DNA of 64,000 nucleotides from Chersky-840 sp050011815 (GTDB taxonomy: Bacteria > Actinomycetota > Acidimicrobiia > Acidimicrobiales > UBA8190), in assembly GCA_050011815.1 (NCBI GenBank), contig JBEKIJ010000013.1, positions 62,001-126,000 on the forward strand. The letters run 5' to 3'. Shown here in pieces: positions 27,421 to 37,861 of this stretch. The notes beneath the pieces were generated by a model, which worked only from the letters and a program-made list of their open reading frames with translations, was not told where the DNA came from and searched no databases. Each line of letters begins with the position of its first letter. Positions within the stretch are counted from its first letter, which is position 1. A program made the translations under genes and the position numbers.

Positions 27421-30230
27421 GCCGTCTCGGGCGTCTCCTTCGACGCCTTGGTGGCGGTGGCAGTCTTCTTGGCCGCCTTCTTGGCCGTGGTGGTCTTCTT
27501 GGCCGCGGTGGTCTTCTTCGTGGCCTTGGTGGCTTTCTTGGCGGACTTGGCCGCTTTCGTCGACTTCGAGGCCTTGGCGGCACGGGCCCGCTTCACCGGT
27601 GGTCCCGCCGCCCGGCGGTCGGCGAGCAATTCGGCGGCCCGCTCGATGGTGATCGTCTCGGGCTCGTCGCCCTTGCGCAGCGAGGCGTTGGTGGTGCCGT
27701 CGGTCACATAGGGCCCGAACCGTCCCGAGCGCACCACCACCGGTGACCCGGTGTCGGGATCGTCGCCGAGCTCACGAAGCGGCGTCGCCGCCGTTCGGCC
27801 GCGCCGCATCTTGGGCTGCGCGAACAAGGCGAGGGCCTCGTCGAGGGTCACCGCCAGCAGCTGCTCCTCGGTGTCGAGGCTGCGGGTGTCGGTGCCCTTT
27901 TTCACATAGGGACCGAACCGGCCGTTGAGCGCCTGGATCTCCTCACCCGTCGACGGGTCGGCGCCGACGGTCCGGGGCAGTCTCAGCAACTCGAGTGCCT
28001 GGTCGAGGTCGACGGTCTCGGGCGACATCGACTTGAACAGCGACGCCGTGCGGGGCCGGTCGCCACCGTCGACGGCCTCACCGAGCTGGATGTAGGGACC
28101 GAACCGGCCCGACCGCACGAGCACGGGGAGATCACTGTCGGGGTCGGTGCCGAGCGTGCGGTCACCCGACGGTGCGGCGAGGAGCTCCTCGGCTCGCTCC
28201 ACGGTGAGCTCGTCGGGCGGAAGGTCCTCGGGGATCGAGGCCCGGTCCTCGCCGCGTTGCAGGTAGGGGCCGTAGCGCCCGACCCGCACCACAATGGGCT
28301 CGCCATCCCCGTCGGACCCGATGACGATGGAGTTGACCTCGCGGGCGTCGATCACGCCGAGGTGTGAGGCCACGTCTTCTTTGAGGCCCCGGTGGCTCTC
28401 GGAGGTGGGAGCCGTCGATCCGTTCCCCCCGAAGTAGAAGCGGGTGAGCCAGGGAAGCACCTCGCGCTCGCCGTCGGCGATCTCGTCGAGGTCGTTCTCC
28501 ATGGCGGCGGTGAAGCCGTAGTCGACGAGGTCACCGAAGTACCGCTCGAGCAGGCCCACCACGGCGAAGGCCGTGAACGAGGGCACCAGGGCGGTCCCCT
28601 TCTTCCACACGTACCCACGGTTCTGGATGGTGCCGAGGATGCTGGCGTAGGTCGACGGCCGGCCGATGCCGAGCTCCTCGAGGGCCTTCACGAGCGACGC
28701 CTCGGTGTAGCGGGCCGGCGGCTGGGTGGTGTGCGAGCGCGCCTCGATCTCCGCCGCCGACAACGTGTCGCCCTCGACGAGGGCCGGGAGCTGCACGTCG
28801 CGCTCGGTGGCCTCGGCATCGGGGTCGTCGGACCCTTCGACATAGGCCCGCAGGAACCCCGCGAACCCGATGACCGTTCCCGACGCCGAGAACTCCGCCT
28901 CCTCGGCGGGCGAGCCACCCTCGGGTATCCCCACCAGCCGGACCTGGGCGCTCGTTCCCGTGGCGTCGGCCATCTGCGAGGCCACCGTGCGTTTCCAGAT
29001 GAGGTCGTAGAGCCGCAGCGTGTCCCCGCTCAATTCCCGGCCGGCCTCGTCGGGGGTGCGGAAGGCCTCGCCGGCGGGACGGATGGCCTCGTGGGCCTCC
29101 TGGGCGTTCTTCACCTTGCGCTGATACCGCCGGGGCGCGTCGGGGATGTACTCGGGCCCGTACAGCGACGACGCCTGGGCCCGGGCCGCGGTGAGGGCTT
29201 CGTCGGACAACGTGGTGGAGTCGGTGCGCATGTAGGTGATCCAGCCCTGCTCGTACAGCCGCTGTGCCACCTGCATGGTGCGCTGTGCCCCGAACCGGAG
29301 CTTGCGACTGGCCTCTTGCTGCAACGTCGAGGTCATGAAGGGAGGTGCCGGTGAACGGCGGTAGGGCTTCTCGGTCACGGCCCGCACGGTGAAGGGCTGA
29401 CCGGCCAGGCCCTGCACCAGGCGGGTGGCCTCGGGCTCGGCCAGCAGCACGGCGTCGGCCCGGGTGCGCTCACCGGTCTCGGTGAAGTCACGCCCCGTCG
29501 CCACCGGCGTTCCCCCCACCGCCACCAGGGTGGCGCTGAAGGTCTGGCCCTGGGAGTCGAAGGTCCCCTCGAGGTCCCACCACGTGGCGGCCCGGAACCG
29601 CATGCGGGCCCGCTCGCGTTCCACGATCATCCGGGTGGCCACGCTCTGGACGCGGCCCGCCGAGAGGCGGGGCATCACCTTCTTCCACAGCACCGGTGAC
29701 ACCTCGTATCCGTACAGGCGGTCGAGGATGCGCCGGGCTTCCTGGGCGTCGACCAGGCGGCGGTCGAGGTCGCGCCACTCCTCCACGGCGCGCTGCAAGG
29801 CGGCGGCGGTGATCTCGTGGAACACCATGCGCTTGATGGGCACCCGGGGCGAGAGCACCTCGGTGAGATGCCACGCGATCGATTCGCCCTCCCGGTCCTC
29901 GTCGGTGGCGAGATAGACCTCGCTCGCCCCCGCCAGCAGTGACTTGAGGCGGGCCACCACCGACTTCTTCTCGGGCGCCACCACGTAGAGGGGCTTGAAC
30001 CCGTTGTCGACGTCGACGCCCAGGCGCGCCCACCCCTCACCCTTGTAGGCGGCGGGGATCTCGTCGGCCCGCCGGGGCAGGTCGCGGATGTGGCCCACCG
30101 ACGACTCGACGACGAACCCGCCCCCGAGGAGGGCCCCGATGGTGCGGGCCTTGGCGGGCGACTCCACGATGACGAGGGGCTTTCCCGCCGAGCGGGATCC
30201 GGCGGATTTGGGTTTGGCGGAGGCTGGCAT
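27417..30230 (-). CDS. topA: DNA topoisomerase I
   Basis: Type IA topoisomerase that relaxes negative supercoils. The 937-residue protein has the Toprim domain (LVIVESPAKARTIG, TDEDREGESIAWHL with the acidic triad) and the cleavage domain with the catalytic tyrosine in GWITYMRTDSTTLS. Several C-terminal repeats of the type GRFGPYV follow in place of zinc fingers, and there is a Lys/Ala/Thr-rich basic tail. This layout is the actinobacterial form. The ATG at 30230 is chosen; an in-frame GTG at 30257 would add nine residues. The stop overlaps the tmk start. Confidence 0.96.
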   Translation of the reverse strand: MPASAKPKSAGSRSAGKPLVIVESPAKARTIGALLGGGFVVESSVGHIRDLPRRADEIPAAYKGEGWARLGVDVDNGFKPLYVVAPEKKSVVARLKSLLAGASEVYLATDEDREGESIAWHLTEVLSPRVPIKRMVFHEITAAALQRAVEEWRDLDRRLVDAQEARRILDRLYGYEVSPVLWKKVMPRLSAGRVQSVATRMIVERERARMRFRAATWWDLEGTFDSQGQTFSATLVAVGGTPVATGRDFTETGERTRADAVLLAEPEATRLVQGLAGQPFTVRAVTEKPYRRSPAPPFMTSTLQQEASRKLRFGAQRTMQVAQRLYEQGWITYMRTDSTTLSDEALTAARAQASSLYGPEYIPDAPRRYQRKVKNAQEAHEAIRPAGEAFRTPDEAGRELSGDTLRLYDLIWKRTVASQMADATGTSAQVRLVGIPEGGSPAEEAEFSASGTVIGFAGFLRAYVEGSDDPDAEATERDVQLPALVEGDTLSAAEIEARSHTTQPPARYTEASLVKALEELGIGRPSTYASILGTIQNRGYVWKKGTALVPSFTAFAVVGLLERYFGDLVDYGFTAAMENDLDEIADGEREVLPWLTRFYFGGNGSTAPTSESHRGLKEDVASHLGVIDAREVNSIVIGSDGDGEPIVVRVGRYGPYLQRGEDRASIPEDLPPDELTVERAEELLAAPSGDRTLGTDPDSDLPVLVRSGRFGPYIQLGEAVDGGDRPRTASLFKSMSPETVDLDQALELLRLPRTVGADPSTGEEIQALNGRFGPYVKKGTDTRSLDTEEQLLAVTLDEALALFAQPKMRRGRTAATPLRELGDDPDTGSPVVVRSGRFGPYVTDGTTNASLRKGDEPETITIERAAELLADRRAAGPPVKRARAAKASKSTKAAKSAKKATKATKKTTAAKKTTTAKKAAKKTATATKASKETPETA
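27440..27600. repeat. Lysine-rich tail repeat of topA
   Basis: Degenerate repeats of CTTCTTGGCC-type units on the plus strand, encoding the Lys-Lys-(Ala/Thr) repeats at the C-terminus of TopA. Such tails bind DNA in the mycobacterial enzyme and vary in length between strains. Confidence 0.7.
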
Positions 30231-30362
30231 GGTCGTCGATGAGCGTGGGGGGTTCACGACGCCCGTGTCAACAGCAGCCGGGACAGGACCCGCCCCCGGT
30301 GACCGTGACCAGCGAATTCATCCCGGGGTCCCCACCCCGCCTGGGACCGGCCCCTCGGGTCG

Positions 30363-32708
<2,346 letters not shown>

Positions 32709-32916
32709 GTACGTGATGCTCCCTTCACGTGGGCCCTGGGGCCCGGGACGAGACTCGGCGGCCGAGGTCTGGGGGTCGGTCTGTGGGGTCTATCGGTCGG
32801 ACCCGGGGTCGGGCGCGCCTCAAGATGAGACGCTCCCCCGAAGAACGGGGGCCGACGATACCGACTCGGCGCGAGGACGGGCAAGGAAGCACCCGGCGGG
32901 TGCGCGGGGCGGACCC

Positions 32917-35382
32917 TCAGACCCCGACGTCGAGCTCCTTGGTGTCGGGACCGGCGATGAGCTCGTAATCGGGGTTCAAGATCGCCAGGCTCCCCTCCCA
33001 GGCCCCGACCATTCCCTGGGCCACGAGGCGCGCCCCCTGCTGGATCCCCGGGATCCGGCGCCGGCCCTGGAAGACCAGGAGGATCGCCCCGGTCTGGTCC
33101 ACGAGGGTGCACTCCAGGTTGGCCGTCGCCCCTCCCGTGGGCACCCGCACGGATCGGATGCGCCCCGCCACCCGCACCCGTTGGCGCCACTGGGCCTCTC
33201 CGATCGGTGTGGTGCCGTCCACCGCCGGCCCGGCCGCATCGCCGGCGCGCGCCGCGGCGCGCGACGACGCCCGCATCCCCGCCCGCGTCGGTCGTGGACC
33301 CGGACCGCCCACCGGTGGTTCGGGCTCGGCGTGGCGCCAGCCGCCCGAGAGCTGGAAGGGGACGATGGTGGCGTTGACATGGGGAAGGTGCCCCACCGCG
33401 GCGGCGATGCGATCGGCGCTTCGGTCATGGAGCAGCCGGCGCCATCCCGCCGCGAAGCCCCGCCGGGGCAACAACATGGTGAGCTCGGTGTCCCCGTCGT
33501 TGGTGATCTGGGCGGCGAGCTCGAGGGCGGCGCGCGCCAGGCGCCGGTCGGGACAGTCGATGATGTCCAGCGGCAGCCGGGACAGACCGAGGCGGCTCCA
33601 ATCCCGTTCGAGGGTGCCGGACTCGAGAGGGTCGACGGCGAAATGCACGGCACGCAGATGGTCCGGCGACAGCGTGCGGGCGTACTGCACGGCCCGGGCC
33701 GTGGCCAGGTCCATCCGGTCGACGAGCACCACCACCACGTGATGACGGAGCACCGGGGCTTCGCACGCTTGTGACGCTCCGGCCTCGAGCTGGAGGTCCT
33801 CTTTCACGTACTGGCGATGGAGGCGCAGCAACCCCATGACCCCGAGGGGCATGAGGACGACGACCACCCACGCCCCCTCGGTGAACTTGGTGACGACGAA
33901 GATGAGGAGCACCACGAACGACAGGACCGCAGCGGTGCCGTTGACGGCGACGCCGCGCCGCCAATGGGGCTCACGGTGGGTCAGGTGGTACTTGACCATC
34001 CCCGCCCCCGCCATGGTGAACCCGGTGAAGACGCCGATGGCGTAGAGCGCGATCAGGCTGTCGACGTTGGCCCGGGTGATGAGGAGGATGACGATCGACA
34101 CCGCCGTGAGCACGAGGATCCCGGTGGAGAACACCAGACGGTGCCCACGCCGGGTGAGCTGGCGGGGCAGATAGGAGTCGTCCGCCGCGAAGCTGGCCAG
34201 GAAGGGGAAGCCGGTGAAGCTGGTGTTGGCCGCCAGGACCAGGATGAGCATGGTGCCCCCCTGGAGGAGCAGGAAGAGCACGTGCGGGAACACGCCGTGC
34301 CCGTACACGTACGTGGCCACCTGGGCCAGGACCGTCGGGGTGCCCCCGAGACGGGGCACGGGGTGGACGATGGCGGCCAACGAGGCGATGCCGAGGACGA
34401 GCGACCCCAGCACCAGGCTCATGATCACCAGCGTGATACGGGCGTTGCGCGACTCGGGGGGCCGGAAGACGCTCACCCCGTTGGAGATGGCCTCGGTGCC
34501 GGTCAGCGCCGAGCCCCCCGACGCGAAGGCCTTCATCACGATGAACACCGACGCCCCGAGCAGCAGGCCGTTGCCCGGCGTCCCCAACGACACCGCCCCG
34601 GCCTGATGCAACGAATGGGGGTGGAGGTCGCCGAGGACGGTCTTGACCGATCCCACGATGATCAGGAGCGCCATGTTGGCGATGAAGAAGTAGGTCGGGA
34701 TGGCGAAGGTCCGGCCCGCCTCGCGGATGCCCCGCAGGTTCCCGTAGGCGATGAGGATCACGAGTCCGACGGCGATCCACATGGTGCCGTCGTGGTGACC
34801 GAAGCGGGGATAGACCGACACCAGTGCGTCCACCCCGGCCGCCACCGACACCGCCACGGTGAGCGTGTAGTCGATGAGCAGCGACACCGCGGCGATCTGG
34901 GCCACGCCCAGCCCGAAGTTCTCACGGGCCACCACGTAGGCGCCGCCCGCTCTGGTGTAGACCTTCACCACTTCGAGGTACGACGCCGTGACGAACAGGA
35001 GCACGACCACCACGGCCGCGGTCACCGGCACCACCAGCGCGAAGGCGGCGACGCCGATGTACTTGACCAGCTGCACCAGGATCTGCTCGGTGGCATAGGC
35101 CGAGGAGGAGATGACGTCGGACGACAGCACGGCCAGCGCCGTGGGCTTGCCCAGGCGCTCCACGGACTGTCGCTCGGAGGCGATCGGTGGCCCGAGGAAG
35201 GCGTTCTTGAGCCGGTACCGGGCGTTCTCGGGCAGGTCGGCGGCGTCGAAGGAGGGCAGGGCCTCGGGCGCCACCCGACGCCCCGGCACCCCGGCCCGGG
35301 CCCGGCCGACGACAGGAACGGTCCCCGGCTCCACGCCTGACGGGACGGAATGGCCCGCTTCGGGTACCGGGGCCTCGCTCAC
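32917..35382 (-). CDS. APC-family permease (KimA-like) fused to a soluble domain and a C-terminal OB fold
   Basis: An 821-residue protein in three parts. Residues about 60-530 are an APC transporter with roughly 12 membrane segments (SSDVISSSAYATEQIL, RAGGAYVVARENFG, SGGSALTGTEAISNG). About 540-690 is a cytosolic USP-like domain (HHVVVVLVDRMDLATARAVQYA). From about 730 is an OB fold (RVAGRIRSV, RRRIPGIQQGARL, LNPDYELI) resembling the stand-alone actinobacterial OB protein of the ceoBC neighbourhood. APC proteins of this type are potassium importers in Bacillus (KimA); substrate here is inferred. The GTG at 35382 is chosen; ATG 35400 is possible. It is divergent from ceoB. Confidence 0.88.
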   Translation of the reverse strand: MSEAPVPEAGHSVPSGVEPGTVPVVGRARAGVPGRRVAPEALPSFDAADLPENARYRLKNAFLGPPIASERQSVERLGKPTALAVLSSDVISSSAYATEQILVQLVKYIGVAAFALVVPVTAAVVVVLLFVTASYLEVVKVYTRAGGAYVVARENFGLGVAQIAAVSLLIDYTLTVAVSVAAGVDALVSVYPRFGHHDGTMWIAVGLVILIAYGNLRGIREAGRTFAIPTYFFIANMALLIIVGSVKTVLGDLHPHSLHQAGAVSLGTPGNGLLLGASVFIVMKAFASGGSALTGTEAISNGVSVFRPPESRNARITLVIMSLVLGSLVLGIASLAAIVHPVPRLGGTPTVLAQVATYVYGHGVFPHVLFLLLQGGTMLILVLAANTSFTGFPFLASFAADDSYLPRQLTRRGHRLVFSTGILVLTAVSIVILLITRANVDSLIALYAIGVFTGFTMAGAGMVKYHLTHREPHWRRGVAVNGTAAVLSFVVLLIFVVTKFTEGAWVVVVLMPLGVMGLLRLHRQYVKEDLQLEAGASQACEAPVLRHHVVVVLVDRMDLATARAVQYARTLSPDHLRAVHFAVDPLESGTLERDWSRLGLSRLPLDIIDCPDRRLARAALELAAQITNDGDTELTMLLPRRGFAAGWRRLLHDRSADRIAAAVGHLPHVNATIVPFQLSGGWRHAEPEPPVGGPGPRPTRAGMRASSRAAARAGDAAGPAVDGTTPIGEAQWRQRVRVAGRIRSVRVPTGGATANLECTLVDQTGAILLVFQGRRRIPGIQQGARLVAQGMVGAWEGSLAILNPDYELIAGPDTKELDVGV

Positions 35383-35435
35383 ACCTTCAGGTAAGCACAT
35401 CCCGTGAGTTGTCCGACGCTGCGATGCCGTGTTGC

Positions 35436-36134
35436 ATGGTGCCGGTGCACGTCGTCATCGTCGGCTGTGGCCGGGTCGGATCGGGGCTCGCCATCCACCT
35501 GGTCGAGAAGGGCCACACGGTGTCGATCATCGACAAGGTCCCGCGCTCGTTCCGTCGCCTCCCCGCCGACTGGCCCGGGACCCGGGTCGTGGGGTCGGGC
35601 TTCGACCGCGACGACCTCGACCGGGCCGGCGCCAAGCAGGCGGGAGCGCTGGCCGCAGTCACCAGCGGTGACAACTCGAACATCCTGACGGCGCGCATCG
35701 CGCGGGAGAACTACGGCATCCACAGCGTGGTGGCCCGCATCTACGATCCCCGGCGGGCCGAGATCTACCAGCGCCTCGGCATCCCCACCGTCGCCACGGT
35801 GACGTGGACCATCGACCAGGTCATGCACCGGTTGCTGCCCGACGCCGTCGTCGGGGAATGGAGCGACCCCTCGGGCCACCTGGTCCTCGTCGAGCGTGTC
35901 CTGCCCGAGGCCTGGGCCGGCAAGGCCCTGCGGGACCTCGGCATGGCGGGCAAGGTCAAGGTGGTGGCGGTCACCCGGGCGGGCATGCCCCGGCTGGATG
36001 TGGCCGACCTCGTCGGCCAGGAGGGCGACGTGCTCCACCTGGCGGTGCTCAAAGACGACGTGGGTGAGCTCGAACGGCGCTTCGACGGCGGCGACTCGGT
36101 TCCCGAGGGGCGTGCGCTGGGGACGGCGCGGTGA
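35436..36134 (+). CDS. ceoB: Trk/Ktr potassium uptake NAD-binding regulator (CeoB-like)
   Basis: A 232-residue RCK protein: an N-terminal Rossmann domain (VVIVGCGRVGSGLAIHLVEKGHTVSIIDK, binding NAD(H)), and a C-terminal TrkA-C domain. In the Rossmann part TSGDNSNILTARIA and VARIYDPRRAEIYQRLGI are typical. RCK proteins gate potassium channels/transporters from the cytosol. The neighbours are the permease fusion (divergent) and ceoC (4-nt overlap). The ATG at 35436 is used because it leaves a 53-bp intergenic space; longer starts would nearly abut the permease start. The RCK-C domain is a known c-di-AMP site in KtrA-type proteins; binding here is untested. Confidence 0.92.
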   Translation: MVPVHVVIVGCGRVGSGLAIHLVEKGHTVSIIDKVPRSFRRLPADWPGTRVVGSGFDRDDLDRAGAKQAGALAAVTSGDNSNILTARIARENYGIHSVVARIYDPRRAEIYQRLGIPTVATVTWTIDQVMHRLLPDAVVGEWSDPSGHLVLVERVLPEAWAGKALRDLGMAGKVKVVAVTRAGMPRLDVADLVGQEGDVLHLAVLKDDVGELERRFDGGDSVPEGRALGTAR

Positions 36135-36793
36135 AGGTCGCCATCGCCGGAGCCGGGAGCGTGGGAACGGCGATCGCCAAGGACCTGGCCGCCAACGGCC
36201 ACGACGTCCTGCTCATCGAGAGAGACCCCGACCTGGTGGAGCGCATGCGCGCCACGGTCGACGTCACGTGGGTCGCGGCCGATGCCTGTGAGGTCAACTC
36301 CCTCGACACGGCGGGCATGGCGCAGGTCGACGTGGCCGTGGCCGCCACCGGCGACGACGAGGACAACCTGGTGATCTCCCTGCTGGCCAAACAGGAATTC
36401 GCCGTGCCCCGGGTGATCGCCAGGGTGAACCACCCCAACAACCAGTGGCTGTTCAACGAGTCCTGGGGAGTCGACATCTCGGTATCGACACCGCAGCTCC
36501 TCACCGCCCTGGTCGAGGAGGCCGTCTCGGTCGGGTCGCTCGTCCGCCTCCTGCAATTCGAACGGGGGAACGCCCATCTCGTCGAGGTGACGCTGGCCGA
36601 GAGGTCGCCGGCGGCGGGCACGTCTCTGGCCGATCTCCAGTTCCCCCGGGACGCCACGATCGTGGCCGTGGTGCGCGGAGACCGGCTTGTCGTCCCCCGC
36701 GGCGACACGGTGCTCGACCCGGGCGATGAGGTCATGGTGCTCGTCACCGGAGAAGCAGAGCGGGCCGTCCAACAACTGCTGGTGGGCGACTGA
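36131..36793 (+). CDS. ceoC: Trk/Ktr potassium uptake NAD-binding regulator (CeoC-like)
   Basis: A 220-residue second RCK protein. The Rossmann loop is VAIAGAGSVGTAIAKDLAANGHDV, followed by VAADACEVNSL and ATGDDEDNLVISLLAKQEF. A C-terminal RCK-C domain ends at EVMVLVTGEAERAV. The GTG at 36131 overlaps the ceoB stop by 4 nt (GTGA), so the pair is coupled and probably forms one complex. No TrkH/TrkG or KtrB membrane subunit is nearby, so the partner channel is either the permease fusion or lies elsewhere. Confidence 0.92.
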   Translation: MKVAIAGAGSVGTAIAKDLAANGHDVLLIERDPDLVERMRATVDVTWVAADACEVNSLDTAGMAQVDVAVAATGDDEDNLVISLLAKQEFAVPRVIARVNHPNNQWLFNESWGVDISVSTPQLLTALVEEAVSVGSLVRLLQFERGNAHLVEVTLAERSPAAGTSLADLQFPRDATIVAVVRGDRLVVPRGDTVLDPGDEVMVLVTGEAERAVQQLLVGD

Positions 36794-36798
36794 ACCGT

Positions 36799-36835
36799 TT
36801 CGGCCCCGATCACCTTCGGCCCCGATCACCTTCGG
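36799..36835. repeat. 16-bp tandem duplication upstream of the HAD gene
   Basis: The unit ttcggccccgatcacc occurs twice in tandem (36799-36814, 36815-36830), then a third partial copy (ttcgg). It lies in the 110-bp gap between ceoC and the HAD hydrolase gene, upstream of a likely leaderless promoter. Confidence 0.8.
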
Positions 36836-36890
36836 ACGGAGATCCCGCCGAGCCCGGGGCACCCGGACCCGGGACCCGGTGTCGCCCCCG

Positions 36891-36896
36891 TACAAT
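36891..36896 (+). promoter_or_regulatory. Probable -10 box of the HAD hydrolase gene (leaderless)
   Basis: TACAAT, 7 nt before the ATG at 36904. No Shine-Dalgarno precedes the ATG, so transcription probably starts at or next to the start codon. Confidence 0.55.
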
Positions 36897-36903
36897 TCCC
36901 GCC

Positions 36904-37695
36904 ATGGAGGCGGCCTTCTTCGATCTCGACAAGACCATCATCGCCCGGGCGTCGATGGCCGCCTTCGGGCACCACTTCTACCGGGGCGGCCTGATCTCCA
37001 GGTCCACGGTCGTGCGCGCCCTCACGTCGCAGTTGGTGTACCTCCATCTCGGAGCCAGCGAGCAGAAATTGGCCAAGATCCGGGAGTCGGTGCTGAAGCT
37101 CACCTGCGGATGGGACCAAACCGAGGTGTCGCGCATCGTGCGCGAGACCCTCGACGAGGTGGTCGAGCCGATCATCTACGCCGAGGCCCTCGAGCTTCTC
37201 GAACAGCACCAGGCATCGGGGCGCAAGACCTACCTCGTCTCGGCCTCCCCCGAGGAGATCGTCCAGCCCCTCGCCGAATACCTCGGCGTGGACGGCGCCA
37301 TCGCCAGCCGGGCCGTCGTGGATCTCGACGGGCGCTACACGGGCGAGATGGCTTTCTACGCCTACGGGCCGTTCAAAGCCGAGGCGATGCGCGATCTCGC
37401 CGCCTTCGAGGGGATCGACCTGACGGCGTCCTACGCCTATTCGGACTCCTACACCGATGTCCCCATGCTCGAAGCCGTCGGCCACCCCGTGGTCGTCAAT
37501 CCCGACCGCGTGCTGGCTCGACTGGCTCGCGACCGCGGCTGGGAGACGTTGCAGTTCTCGCGACCGGTCCGGCTACGCGACCGGGTTCCGGTGCCCAACC
37601 TTCCCACGGCAGCCGCGTTGACCGGTGTGGCGCTCGCCGCCACCGGTGCTGCGGTGCTGGTCAGGCGACACGGGCACAGAGCGGCCCGCGCCTAG
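36904..37695 (+). CDS. HAD-superfamily subfamily IB hydrolase, membrane-anchored
   Basis: A 263-residue phosphatase of the SerB/CicA-like HAD-IB group. Motif I is FFDLDKTI (nucleophile Asp7, acid Asp9), motif II is LVSASPEEI, the motif III lysine is in PFKAEAM, and motif IV is YSDSYTDVPML. A C-terminal hydrophobic stretch (AAALTGVALAATGAAVL) followed by Arg/His could anchor it in the membrane, with the catalytic domain inside. Actinobacterial members act as phosphoserine- or lysophosphatidate-type phosphatases; substrate is open. The ATG at 36904 has a leaderless promoter. It is monocistronic. Confidence 0.88.
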   Translation: MEAAFFDLDKTIIARASMAAFGHHFYRGGLISRSTVVRALTSQLVYLHLGASEQKLAKIRESVLKLTCGWDQTEVSRIVRETLDEVVEPIIYAEALELLEQHQASGRKTYLVSASPEEIVQPLAEYLGVDGAIASRAVVDLDGRYTGEMAFYAYGPFKAEAMRDLAAFEGIDLTASYAYSDSYTDVPMLEAVGHPVVVNPDRVLARLARDRGWETLQFSRPVRLRDRVPVPNLPTAAALTGVALAATGAAVLVRRHGHRAARA

Positions 37696-37702
37696 GGATC
37701 GA

Positions 37703-37777
37703 TCAGGCTTCGCGCAGCCGCTTGGCGGCGATGAGGCCGAGACCGACGAGGATGGCGAGGATCAGCAGTTTCTTCAC
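37703..37777 (-). CDS. 24-residue membrane microprotein
   Basis: A 25-codon frame starting GTG 37777, reading KKLLILAILVGLGLIAAKRLREA: a basic start, one 15-residue hydrophobic helix and a basic end. TAGGAT lies 7 nt upstream of the GTG and can serve as a -10 box for a leaderless mRNA (its AGGA could alternatively act as a ribosome-binding site). It fills the gap between the HAD gene (opposite strand) and the sigma gene stop. I have no database match in hand. The single-pass helix flanked by Lys/Arg and the codon use favour a real gene. Confidence 0.55.
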   Translation of the reverse strand: MKKLLILAILVGLGLIAAKRLREA

Positions 37778-37784
37778 GAGGTCG

Positions 37785-37790
37785 ATCCTA
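37785..37790 (-). promoter_or_regulatory. Probable -10 box of the 24-residue gene
   Basis: TAGGAT on the minus strand, 7 nt before GTG 37777. The same hexamer at the same kind of distance precedes nadE. Confidence 0.4.
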
Positions 37791-37838
37791 CCCAGAGGGC
37801 TGTGCCCTCCCGCTCCAACGCCCTGACCAGGGCCGTCA

Positions 37839-37855
37839 CCCCGCAGAGGGCGGGG
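37839..37855 (-). terminator. Hairpin after the sigma factor gene
   Basis: Perfect 6-bp stem CCCCGC/GCGGGG with a 5-nt loop, starting 6 nt beyond the sigma stop. A second short stem (GCCCT/AGGGC) follows at about 37820-37833. No T tract is present, so its role as a terminator is only likely. Confidence 0.35.
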
Positions 37856-37861
37856 AGACGC

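Noticed and set aside
34000..34900. Long antisense frames within the permease gene
   Set aside because: They are Glu/His/Arg-rich shadows; the sense strand encodes clear membrane helices.
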